17,240 nt of DNA from Pavlovales sp. CCMP2436 (taxonomy: Eukaryota > Haptophyta > Pavlovophyceae > Pavlovales), in NCBI GenBank assembly GCA_026770615.1, contig MU631860.1, positions 62,368 to 79,607 on the forward strand, written 5' to 3'. Both the position numbers and the translations under genes were made by a program. The first letter of the stretch is position 1, and each line of letters starts with the position of its first letter. Positions 7,416-15,238 of the stretch are shown here, one piece after another. The notes under the pieces were generated by a model. That model saw only the letters and a program-made list of their open reading frames with translations. It searched no databases and was not told where the DNA came from.

Positions 7416-8084
7416 ATGCACCCCTATGCGCGCAAGGGAAGGTATACCCGTTCCGACCTCAACGCGATGAAGGCGCGCGTTTACCGCATGTTCATGTCCA
7501 AGAAGGGGCGGCAGGCGAAGATGCTCGAGATCGAGGGGCATTTCATGCAACTCGACCAGGACGAGGCGCACTTCGCCGAGAGGCAGCGCAAGCGCGCTGA
7601 GTTTATGCGCTACATGGAGGTGAATGGCTTGTGCTCGTGCGGCGTCAGCATGCTCCTCGGCACCCTGCGCAAGGTGATCCACGACAGCCAGCCGGGCTCG
7701 GGCAACGTCGACATCGCGCAGCTCCAGAACTCGCAGCGCATTTCGCCCTTCCCCCACGAGGCGATGTACCTGGGCCTGATCATGGAGCTGCTGGAGAACG
7801 ACGAGGACGACGTGAGCGTGCAGTCTCTACCCGACCGCACCCTGCGTTCCCTCCGCTGCGTCTCGCCCGAGCTTATCGCGCTCTTCCTGAAGTACGGGCA
7901 GACGCCGCGCCACGAGTCGCGCATGATGGATGGCGCCGCCAAGGTGGTCAAGGACGGCTTCATCTGCACCTGCCTCAGCCTCGAGCTGGTGCACACGCAG
8001 ATGCACAAGGTGAACAACCTGAACTTTGAGCCCGATGTACTCGCCTGCGTCTCGCAGCACTACAGTAATTGCTGTGCTTCCTAG
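7416..8084 (+). CDS. Intact ORF of unknown function carried by the CACTA-like element
   Basis: The product is 222 residues from the first ATG of the frame; the frame is open back to a TAG at 7362-7364, but only non-ATG codons precede 7416. Nearly every codon ends in G or C, as in the VPS25 and phosphatase genes, and no stop interrupts it, although the surrounding copia frame is riddled with stops. The N-terminal 70 residues are basic and probably helical (RYTRSDLNAMKARVYRMFMSKK, QLDQDEAHFAERQRKRAEF). A Cys-x-Cys-Gly motif (LCSCGVSMLL) follows, then an acidic loop (LLENDEDDVSV), then a mixed helical part with ICTCLSLELVHTQMHKVNN. There is no signal peptide, membrane segment, DDE signature or zinc-knuckle pattern that I can see. 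I do not recognise the family. It could be a captured host gene, a TnpA-like accessory protein, or the exon of a larger gene: GTAATT at 8064-8069 might be a splice donor. Confidence 0.6.
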   Translation: MHPYARKGRYTRSDLNAMKARVYRMFMSKKGRQAKMLEIEGHFMQLDQDEAHFAERQRKRAEFMRYMEVNGLCSCGVSMLLGTLRKVIHDSQPGSGNVDIAQLQNSQRISPFPHEAMYLGLIMELLENDEDDVSVQSLPDRTLRSLRCVSPELIALFLKYGQTPRHESRMMDGAAKVVKDGFICTCLSLELVHTQMHKVNNLNFEPDVLACVSQHYSNCCAS

Positions 8085-8629
8085 TTCCTAGGCCTGCTGA
8101 GTCAAAGTCCATACATATTAAGTTCCATATCCAGCTTGAATCCTTATCAATATCAGTAATATAATAAACCGCGGGATGAGGCGCACATGACATTGACCAT
8201 GTGCAATTATTAGTATATAATCGGGGCAGCATGCAGATTGACGCCACAAAATACCTAGGTAATGCGCGCGCCTGCCGTGACATGGGCTCCGACTCCGGAG
8301 GCATTTGATGTGTGTCCCGTGCGCCGCAATTCTAGTTACCGTGCCAGTCAGTTAGTTACCGTGCAACACTTTACCACCATTTTTTTTCTTTTTTTCTGTT
8401 GACGGCTGTTGTATAGCCCGACAGGGCCTGCCATGGAAGCACAGGCTTCGTGACACACCGCAGTATGTCATTGTTGTAGCCGGTATCAACGTAGCAAAGA
8501 GTCTGCACGCCCGAATTATCATTGTGAATGTGACTGTGAGTAAGCACTTCTCTAGTTACTATATAGTTCGGCTGCGCTAGAAAAAATTAATTTTGCGCGC
8601 TGTCAGGCCAAAGAAGATATCATTAATAT
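8085..8629. other. AT-rich segment inside the CACTA-like element
   Basis: No credible coding frame. There are TATA-like stretches at 8213-8220 (TATATAAT) and 8560-8566 (CTATATAG), a T-rich run at 8379-8398, and a short direct repeat AGTTACCGTGC at 8333 and 8353. It may hold the 3' end of the preceding transcript and promoter-like sequence for the next frame. Confidence 0.35.
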
Positions 8630-9190
8630 ATGTATTACACGGAGACGGCAGACTTGCTGAAGAAACATACTACAGACAAAGTAGAGCGGTGCTTATGTAG
8701 CATCCGTACGGAGGTTCATATCAATCGCGACCCGCAAGCGAGTTCCTGCGATCATTACCGTGTGTGTGACAAAGCCGCGCGTGCTGCAGAATATATTGTG
8801 AATGCGCAGTCAGCGCGCCTCCGCGACGAGAACCGAGCAGCGAGTAGACGCCCGAGCGTAGTCAGGAGTTTTGCGTCCTGTGAGGCGTGTGGTGACAGCA
8901 GGCATGCCCAGCAGCGGCACTGGCCGACCACCGGGAGCCCCACTTGCACGCCCCAAGGCTGGTTGCGTTGCCCCCCTCCATCCCCCCCCCACCTCACTCC
9001 CGTGTGCACGTGGCCGCCCATCCATCGCCACGGCGATGGCCCGCTTGAAGCGAGCGGGAAGAGTGCAGATATCGGCCATCAGTCTTGCTGCACCACGCCA
9101 GGCACCACGCAAAAGTCGCGCTCTTTTGTGTCGCGTCACGCGGGGAGGAGCAAGCCCCCCCCTTCCCCCTCCCCCCCCCGCGCGCTCTGA
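8630..9190 (+). CDS. Weak hypothetical ORF inside the CACTA-like element
   Basis: 186 codons from a true ATG to a TGA. The first 90 residues have a plausible mix (MYYTETADLLKKHTTDKVER.., with several Cys: CLCSI, SSCDHYRVC, CEACG). The last 90 become Pro/Ser/Thr-rich low complexity over C-runs. Codon ends are not biased as in the cargo ORF. It may be a chance frame, so confidence is low. No family recognised. Confidence 0.2.
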   Translation: MYYTETADLLKKHTTDKVERCLCSIRTEVHINRDPQASSCDHYRVCDKAARAAEYIVNAQSARLRDENRAASRRPSVVRSFASCEACGDSRHAQQRHWPTTGSPTCTPQGWLRCPPPSPPHLTPVCTWPPIHRHGDGPLEASGKSADIGHQSCCTTPGTTQKSRSFVSRHAGRSKPPPSPSPPRAL

Positions 9191-9857
9191 GCCCGGGCTG
9201 CAATCACCCGTAGGCCCTGCCGGCGGGGCCGTGCGGCCGTCCACCGCTTGCCACGCGCACGTGCGTGGTGGCACCGTTAGCACGCTCTGCTGTGGCTAGC
9301 TAAGATGCTCTCACCACGAGACTGACGCACGGCGGAGTCGGCGGGTAGAGCAGCGAAGCACGACCAGAATCCAGCGTTGCGCGTGCGCAACTTCGCCGCG
9401 TCGGCCTCAGGTGATCGCACCTGATGAGCTGGCAGCCTACGCGGGCCCAGGCGCCCTACAGCGGCGGAGAGCGCTGCTGACGCGGCAAAGCGCTCATACC
9501 AGAGTGGTCTAGCGCCTATTTGCCGTCAGCAGCGGCAACGCAACCGCCTTCTCACCCCTCCTTGACCATCGATGTCGGCGGCCCCGCACCGTTGTCGCGT
9601 GCGGCCATGCTGCCCTTTAGAAAGAAACATGCGGCGGCACGGCGCCGCATTTAAACGAATTTCCTAAGTCGTCAAAAATGGCGGCCGCGGAGGTCCGTTT
9701 TAATGCGCTGACTTCGCGAGGCTAGATAAGGGTGAAGGAGGCCTCGCACGGGCCTAAGATTCACAGGAGAGGGGAATAAGTGGGTTAAGAACCCCCCCGT
9801 CGCAACAGATACTCGTCATTATCACTTCAGCGTCGCCTCTGATAATGTGCGCAAAGG
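9191..9857. other. Right subterminal region of the CACTA-like element
   Basis: No convincing coding frame; G/C-rich up to about 9620. A hairpin lies at 9471-9533. The end region 9700-9857 holds a run of C (9789-9797) and short inverted pieces. Subterminal repeats are normal for CACTA elements, but none is repeated clearly enough here to define a unit. Confidence 0.4.
9471..9533. repeat. Inverted repeat (hairpin) near the right end of the CACTA-like element
   Basis: GCGCTGCTGACGCGGCAAA at 9471-9489 is complementary, with one bulged base and a small gap, to TTTGCCGTCAGCAGCGG (9519 onward, within 9510-9533). The loop is about 20 bp. It could be a structured transcript end or a secondary foldback insertion. 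Confidence 0.6.
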
Positions 9858-9899
9858 CTTCAAATTTTGGCCGCCCCATCACTAAAGATCTGGGCTATG
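9858..9899 (-). repeat. Right terminal inverted repeat of the CACTA-like element
   Basis: Read on the minus strand it begins CATAGCCCAGA and continues to GGGGCGGCC and TTTGAAGC, matching the left end except for a C-to-T change at base 3 and a variable middle. A TAG inside it truncates the integrase frame. Confidence 0.7.
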
Positions 9900-9902
9900 C
9901 TT
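9900..9902. repeat. Right 3-bp target duplication (CTT) of the nested element
   Basis: Copy of the CTT at 6959-6961, forming the Lys codon of the integrase on the minus strand. Confidence 0.8.
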
Positions 9903-10797
9903 GCCGCTCTTCTTTCGGGCCGGGCCGATGATGAGCATCCTGCATGGAGCTCCGAACACGGCTAGGTGTTTAGCTGTCGGTCGTCTGCCGAAGAAAATCT
10001 CATGCGGCGAGACCCAGATGCGGACGTTGTCTCGTACGATCTGCTGTGATGCGAGCATGATGCGAGCATGCGACATCGCCCAGTGCCAGTGCCTGTTTGG
10101 CACCTTGGACATGGCCAGGATTGCTCTCGTATCTGCCGAGAGGGTCCCGATGTAGCGCTCGACCTTGCCGTTGGATTCCAGTGTGTCGTGCGCTGAGGTC
10201 ACATTCGCTGACAATCCGAACTCAGTCAAGAGATCATCAATGTCCTTCGAGTTGAGGTTCGTGCCTCCATCCGTATGAATTCTCCGTTGCCCACAACCCG
10301 AGCCGAGAAGGAGGTGTGCGCCCAAGTTAGCGTGGGTGCCGAGCTCCAGGAACCACAGTCGTAGCAGACGTGCAATCCCCCTCATATATTTTCCGAAGTA
10401 AACCCAGCCCCGGTTCGAAGCGTCGTCTAGACAGACGAGGCCATATCGCATCCTTAGGGAACTCCCATCGGTGCCGACGGGCAGGTTCACTTTTGATATC
10501 GTTAAAATATCTAAATGAGTTATCTGACCCGGTAGTTCCGCCCTAGGCATAGGTACGGAGAAGATTGACTTTCGCATGCGCGCGTCAGTCAGAGTGCTGA
10601 GGGCAGCGTGTCGTGGCTGTCTGCTGTCCATGTCCAGGGTAGATCCGTTCAAGAGCGAGCGCTGAAGCAACTGCTTCTTAGCGATGCCCAATCTCGTCGA
10701 CCGAAGAGCTAGCCAGTCGTCTTCCGCCGCAAGCTTGCGGCGGGACTGCTCTTCTAGCTCGGTGCCAGACGTGGGCCTTAGTCGTTTGGGTGGAGGT
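9900..10797 (-). pseudogene. Copia integrase, cut by the nested transposon
   Basis: The frame opens after a TGA at 10794-10796 with PPPKRLRPTSGTELEEQ, then a degenerate pre-integrase region (LALRSTRLGIAKKQL, then TDARMRKSIFSVPMPRAELPG). The Cys and His of the usual HHCC zinc-binding module are not conserved. The catalytic core shows all three acidic residues: Asp in THLDIL (about 10511), Asp in HTDGGTN (about 10271) and Glu in NGKVERY (about 10160); the last two are separated by 36 residues. The C-terminal part (SPHEIFFGRRPTAKHLAVFGAPCRM) matches the copia consensus P.E...G..P...HL.VFG. Translation stops at a TAG at 9882 that belongs to the inserted element; the domain resumes at 6958 on the far side. 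Confidence 0.9.
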
Positions 10798-11855
10798 CAG
10801 CTTATGTCCTCTTCCCCATGTGGTCGAAGATCGGCTGGGACGGCACCCTCGACTGCACGCCCCGCCCTCCCTGGTTGCCTCTGCCCGTGGTGCCTCTGGT
10901 GAAGCCACGGCCTTAGGTGGTAGCGCCGCCATTGAAGCCTCTTCCGCCGTAACCACCCTGCGGCTTGACAGTGGTGGTGTAGGCGGCGTATCCCTTCCCA
11001 GCTGAGGAGGGCTGCCCCATGGGCACGGGGTAGTGCCGTGGCGGGATCTGGTTCCGGCATGTAGATGGTGGCCTGCATCATTGACTGCTCGTCCAGGCCC
11101 ATCACTACTCCTCCCTGCTTGGAGAAGTCCACTGTTGCCCCCGTAGGCTTGAAGGCGACTGTGATGCCCTCGGCCGTGAAAGCTTGCACGGCAAGGAGGG
11201 GCATCTCCATGCTTGGAGCTGCCCAGCAGAGCATGCGCACTGCCTGCGTGGCGCCTGTGCGCGCGCACTTCAGGTCCATCAAGAGCATGCCTTTCTCCTT
11301 AATCTCCAGGATGCGACCATCGCCCCATCGGACGCGGCCCTTCATCTTTATCCTGGAGTGGAGCAGCTCTCTCGATGGCATGCTCACCGTGGCACCGGAG
11401 TCGAACACAGCGTGTGTCGGGACGGTGAAACTATCATCGTCCACGCGGCGTGCATCGTGCTGCATCGGCGCACGGTTGCGTGCGTCCGTGCTGTCGGGGT
11501 AGCTGAATCGCCGGTAGCGCCAGTCGAGATCCGATACGGACCTCGACTCGAAGTGCGCGTTGCGGACATCGCCGAACTCGGCGTCTGCCCTGCGCGCCTT
11601 CTCGAGCCCCGTCCTTAACTCGATCTTGCGGCGTTGGCCGGTGAACAAGTTGGTGTCCCCGTCCGAGTCGCTGCTCAGCTCCTCCTCCCAGGAGAAGATG
11701 GCGCGCACCCGCCGCTCGGGCGGGTGGCACACCCGGCGGATAGTGATCACGTCCGCATCGGAGAAGCCCATGTCACGCAAAACTGCTGCGCTGTGCTTCT
11801 CCCCCGACCCACTCCGCGAGTAGAACGATTGTCGAAGCGCACGTGTGGAGGTCAT
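10798..11855 (-). pseudogene. Copia aspartic protease region and Gly/Arg-rich linker
   Basis: HAVFDSGATVSMPS (catalytic Asp near 11402) is the retropepsin active-site motif, which cuts the polyprotein into its parts. It is followed by the expected beta-rich region (IKMKGRVRWGDGRILEIKEKGMLLMDLK, LLAVQAFTAEGITVAFK). Upstream lies a Ser/Asp-rich segment. Near 11045 the reading frame shifts: the continuous frame becomes Arg/His nonsense, while another minus frame reads GYAAYTTTVKPQGGYGGRGF and further GRG repeats, an RGG-like linker, with one TAA inside it. A second shift near 10800 leads into the integrase frame. The upstream shift near 11830 joins it to the gag-side frame. Confidence 0.85.
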
Positions 11856-12978
11856 TGTCCTCGTCGCGAACGATCTGGATCTCGACAGCTCGTCGCGTCT
11901 TCGCGAGGAGCTGTCTCAGCTTCTCGGCCACTTTTACGTTGAGGCTGACGCGTGGGTCGAGAATAAGACCCACACGGTCTGACTTGCGGTCGTCAGCCTT
12001 GATGTTGCTGTCGAACCCTGCACTCGGCTTTGCAACCGGAGGGCATCGGAAGTTGCGGCGTCGGAAGCTGCGGCGGTGGAAGTCTAGCAGTCCCAGCAAG
12101 CTGTCCACTTGCGGGGGCTCGATCGGCTCCTCCGCGTCGATGTCAGAGTTGGAGTTCTCTTTTAGCTCTGACACTTCCTTCAGATCTGACACGCCCTCGT
12201 CCACCAGCTGCGGTTGCGGTGCGTTACCTATCGTCGCGCTCCCCAGCTGGGGTGATGTCTGCGGCCTCGGTGCTCGTGGCTGCGGCAAACCTCCTAGCTG
12301 GGTAGGCAGCGGCAGCGACGGCCTCGGTGCGTGTGTCGTCGGCACGCCGTCGTCTGAATCTTGGTTTTCGAATATAAACCTTTCGGGGTCAAAAGCTCCA
12401 ACTCACCTCGAGTATGCGTCTCCCGTTGGTTCCACTCCAAGGCACACCACTGTCTGTGATCTGACCCCAGCAGTTCTCTTGGAACCCATCTCGTTGGTCT
12501 CAGCCAAAGGCTTGTTGGGAAGGAGCGAAGGCTTGTTTTGAACCCACAAAGGCTTGTTGAGAAAGCACGAAGACTCGATGTCCTCGCACGTAGGCTTGTT
12601 GAGGGCGAGGAAAGGCTTGTTCTTCTCCCTCAAAGTCAGCAAGTCGAGGCCCACCTTGTAGTCCTCGGACGAAGGCTTATTCTCCTCGCGTCTCCCCCGT
12701 GCGGCTACCACCGCGTCACAGTCAGCCAAAAGGCTGTCCGCCTCTACCAGCAGAAAGAACTTGTCTACTGGAGAAATAAATTCCACGGCGTAGCGGAGAG
12801 ATTTTACCTGCCGTGTCACCCCCTCTGCCTCTCCCCACACCTCATCCGTCCTGACTACTAGAAGGGCTACCTTGCTCTTATAGATTGCGGATAGTGTGTG
12901 GGTAGATATAGGCAGAGGGCACAGCACCTCTCCGTTCGGCTCTGGCTCGAGCTCGAGTGTCCGCTCGTGCTGCCGCAG
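11830..12978 (-). pseudogene. Long linker between gag and protease with heptapeptide repeats
   Basis: The frame of gag continues past a TGA at 12979 through a further TGA at 12403 and ends near 11830. It has no similarity to a standard copia domain that I recognise. The first part contains VRTDEVWGEAEGVTRQVKSLRYAVEFISPVDK, then a 7-residue NKP repeat, then a Pro-rich segment (THAPRPSLPLPTQLGG), an acidic segment (SDIDAEEPIEPPQVDSLLGLLDF) and LDPRVSLNVKVAEKLRQLL. Codon use looks coding. The segment makes the element's coding part about 1.2 kb longer than usual. It could be an accessory domain specific to this lineage of elements. Confidence 0.6.
12507..12621 (-). repeat. 21-bp coding minisatellite (NKPxxxx heptads)
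   Basis: AAGGCTTGTT on the + strand starts at 12507, 12528, 12549, 12591 (as TAGGCTTGTT) and 12612, all multiples of 21 apart; the copy at 12570 is degenerate and another at 12672 lies outside the register. Read as protein on the minus strand this gives NKPFLAL, NKPTCED, IESSCFL, NKPLWVQ, NKPSLLP and NKPLAET, a strict seven-residue repeat. Confidence 0.85.
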
Positions 12979-14819
12979 TCATTCGAGCGGCGCGAGCTGT
13001 GGCGCGTGCGGCTCGTGCTGCGACAGCATTTCCACCCCAAGGTCGAGGGCAGTGTAGAGCGAGTCGGCACGGTAGATATTTGCCCGTTCTTCCAGCTCTT
13101 CCTGCTTTGTCTGGTCAGCCCAGCCGCCGCTGCTGAAGCCGAACGAGAGCGCCGCACGGCTATCCTTGGGGCGCGAATCCCACGTCCCCTTGCCCTGCCC
13201 GTCACGCCTCTGTTTCATGAAGAGACTGTGCCTTTGCTGCGCATCCTTTGCTCCGGGCTTGGTGCACTTGCCAACGAAGTGCTCGGTGCTGCCACAGTTG
13301 ATACATGCCCCATTCCCGGTATATGCCTGTTGCATATTTCGCATCTCGGCGTGGTCCAGCCCGGCGCGCCTGTCGTAGACCGGCTGGACCAGGGACGGCG
13401 GCCGCTTGCTATGCGGCTTGCCGCTCGCCGGTGGCCGTGCAACCGTACGCGGCGTCGGAGGGTACGGAGGTCGGTTAGCTGTCGCCGCCCTCGCGTTCTC
13501 CAGGCGCATCCCCTTCTGTCCCCCAAAACGGTCGGGGGAGTGTCCGAAGAAGGGGGTGTCCACAATGTTGCGGATCAGCGACTTGAGCCGTGTCCGCGTC
13601 TCAGCGGTGACGTCTTCGGGCGACACGCGCATGGCCTCCGTAACGAGATTCAACCATCTTGCACCTGGCGGCAGGTTCTTCAGGATGCGGAAGTAAGAGA
13701 GCGAGGGGAAGAAGTTATCGTACTTCAGAATGTGCGTCTCGAGTCGCTTGACCAGCGCCGCCTCATCCTTGAAGAAACGTGGAACGTCAACAGGCCGTTC
13801 CGCCAGCACGCCAAGCGCGAGCACCGCCCTGCCGAAAGTAGAACCAAAAGTGATGGCCTGCTTCAGATCTTCCATCGACCCCATCTCATTGAACATGCGG
13901 CTCTCGTAGCTTGCGTCTTCCCACGGGCTCGCCTGCCTCCCCCGCTCGAGCCTTGCCCAATTTCCGAGGGCGAAGAAGCCTGCGAGAGTTCTGAAAGCCC
14001 ACTCCCAGCTGGCATTCCAAACCGCACGAGTCAGCTTGTCCAGTGTGCCAAACTTGGCTGCCGAGAGATGCTTCTCGGTCGCGGACTCCGCCTCGAAGTT
14101 GATGGTGACCACGCTGGCTTCGAGAGCGCCCTAGAGGTCGTTCGACGAATTGCCGATTACCTCGAGGTGGATGCGCAGGGCCATCGCTATTCGCTCATTG
14201 CGCTCCAAAATAAGCGCCGCGTGGTCCCGGAACTCGACGCTCGGCTCCGAGGTCGGCGCATCTGCGCCTTCCCCATCCACGCACTCGGTCGGTGTCCGCT
14301 GGAGAGCGCACTGCGCCTTGATCTCCGCGAGCTTCGCCTTAAGCTTGAGGTCGAACTCCAAGATGATCTTGGCCAGCGTGCTGCTAACCTGAAGCTCCCT
14401 CTCCTTAGTCTTGCTCTCGGCGGTGAGTGCGTTGAGCTCGATCATCTTGGAGAGGCGTCAGACATCTTCGAGACGCTTCTCGAACTTGTCCCCGGGCTTG
14501 CTCTCGAACTGCTCAGCGAATTCCACGTAGTCCGCGCACGTCAGCGTAGTTCCGTCCTTGTCCCAGCCGAAGATCTTGGTCGAGATCAGCTCGCCCTGGG
14601 CATCTCCCATCTTGCGGTGCACGGACGCCCACACGCTCACGTGCACGCGCTCGCGTGCACCAGGTGCTGCTCGTCCAGCAGCTGGCCAACCTTCTCCGAC
14701 AAGAGCTGCGGCTGGTCGTTGGAGATGATGTCCGTCATCACTTTGTCAAAAGGATCCGAGTTGGAGGTCAACCCAGGAGGCAGCTTAAACTTAAGCCCGC
14801 CCCCCCGGTATGTCGACAT
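12979..14819 (-). pseudogene. Copia gag (nucleocapsid/capsid) with CCHC zinc knuckle, broken
   Basis: Gag packages the element RNA into virus-like particles. The likely start is the ATG at 14817-14819 (MSTYRGGGLKFKLPPGL), whose A is the last base of the 5' LTR; an in-frame ATG pair inside the LTR (14846, 14843) is an alternative. The first 60 residues are in one frame; a 14-bp duplication at 14633-14660 shifts to the frame that then runs on. Stops lie at TGA 14458 and TAG 14131. The middle is helical and capsid-like (FAEQFESKPGDKFEKRL, LKQAITFGSTFGRAVLALGVLAERP, YFRILKNLPPGARW). A basic/Pro-rich stretch leads to the zinc knuckle CINCGSTEHFVGKC (13264-13305, pattern CX2CX4HX4C), an RNA-binding module. 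It ends at TGA 12979, although the frame continues open after it. Confidence 0.88.
14633..14660. repeat. 14-bp tandem duplication that shifts the gag frame
   Basis: ACGCTCACGTGCAC (14633-14646) and GCGCTCGCGTGCAC (14647-14660) differ at two bases. Fourteen bases is not a multiple of three, and the reading frame of gag changes exactly here, so the duplication explains the frameshift. Confidence 0.75.
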
Positions 14820-15233
14820 GTTGGAATAGACCTCTCCCGGCATCACACAGCAGGCCAGTTACGGTATCTGCTGAGTACAGGTGCGCGGCTCGAGCTCGAG
14901 GCGCACTGAGGCAGATGACTAATCTAATGTACAAACTTGCACAAGCAAAGATGGACGGACGGAATCCTTAAACGTAACCGAGTTTTATAGGGCGATCCCT
15001 AAAAACTCTAGGTACGATGAGGAACATTCTCATCCAGGACTGTACCTGGACTCTATGAGTCCACTTCCGATAGTTGGGTTAACAGTCTTCACACCCCTGC
15101 CAACGAATGCCGCCGACCGGAAGTGTGTCGTCGCAATGGGGGAAAGAATAACTATGCAATAAAAAACCCTGTGAGTACCCTCGAGTACTCACACACATCC
15201 GTCCACGCTCAAGAGCGCACACGAATGCTAACA
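14819..15233 (-). repeat. 5' LTR of the copia element
   Basis: This copy is 415 bp; sense strand starts TGTTAG (15233) and ends CCAACA (14819), a canonical TG..CA LTR. It acts as promoter (U3), start of transcription (R) and U5. Against the 3' LTR it shows about 25 differences over about 395 bp plus a 4-bp gap near 15187. Past the LTR end the sense strand reads TGTCGACATACCGG; a TGG-type tRNA primer-binding site is not visible. Confidence 0.9.
14983..14989 (-). promoter_or_regulatory. TATA box of the 5' LTR promoter
   Basis: TATAAAA on the sense (minus) strand within CCTATAAAACTCGG, conserved in both LTRs, about 165 bases before the gag ATG. Transcription would be expected to start some 25-35 bases downstream, near 14950-14960, which sets the U3/R border there. 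Confidence 0.65.
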
Positions 15234-15238
15234 GAAGG
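15234..15238. repeat. Right target-site duplication of the copia element (GAAGG)
   Basis: Second copy of GAAGG, directly abutting the TGTTAG end of the 5' LTR. Confidence 0.7.

Larger units (their letters stand above)
6962..9899. mobile_element. CACTA/EnSpm-like DNA transposon, apparently non-autonomous, 2.94 kb
   Basis: The left end begins CACAGCCCAGA and the right end, read inwards on the other strand, begins CATAGCCCAGA. The similarity continues with gaps for about 40 bases (GGGGCGGC then TGAAGC). The flanks carry a 3-bp duplication CTT. CACWR ends plus 3-bp duplications define the CACTA (EnSpm) superfamily. The insertion lies between the integrase and reverse transcriptase codons of the copia element. 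No transposase signature was seen in any frame, so mobilisation must depend on another copy. Inside are an intact unknown ORF (7416-8084), about 550 bp of AT-rich sequence, a weak second ORF and a hairpin near the right end. The superfamily call rests on ends and duplication only. Confidence 0.75.
4293..15233 (-). mobile_element. Degenerate Ty1/copia LTR retrotransposon, with a nested DNA transposon
   Basis: Long terminal repeats about 94% identical over their main part bound a minus-strand polyprotein in the order gag, protease, integrase, reverse transcriptase, RNase H. That order defines Ty1/copia. Total length is 10.94 kb, of which 2.94 kb is a later DNA-transposon insertion (6962-9899); the remaining 8.0 kb is still long for this superfamily because of a large segment between the zinc knuckle and protease. 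The copy is dead: in-frame stops lie at 14458, 14131, 12979, 12403, 6941, 6869, 5849 and 5663, and frameshifts near 14645, 11830, 11045 and 10800. The LTR divergence shows it inserted some time ago, and the CACTA-like element came later still. Confidence 0.93.

Noticed and set aside
7401..8060. Overlapping minus and + frames within the cargo ORF
   Set aside because: Only the frame at 7416-8084 has balanced composition and consistent G/C-ending codons; the others are Arg/Ala/His-rich shadows.
8810..9299. Protein genes over the G/C-rich segment inside the CACTA-like element
   Set aside because: Frames on both strands are open together, start poorly and are Pro/Gly/Arg-rich, as expected from C-runs.
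12898..14829. Longest single open frame of the window (+ strand) as a protein-coding gene
   Set aside because: It is the mirror of the gag region, whose sense strand shows a zinc knuckle and capsid-like helices. The antisense product is Arg/Leu/Glu-rich with no recognisable domain. Kept only as a low-interest finding.
4293..15233. Reading the in-frame stops as reassigned codons (alternative genetic code)
   Set aside because: Frameshifts, a duplication scar and a nested insertion show ordinary decay, and the neighbouring host gene VPS25 ends normally at TAA.
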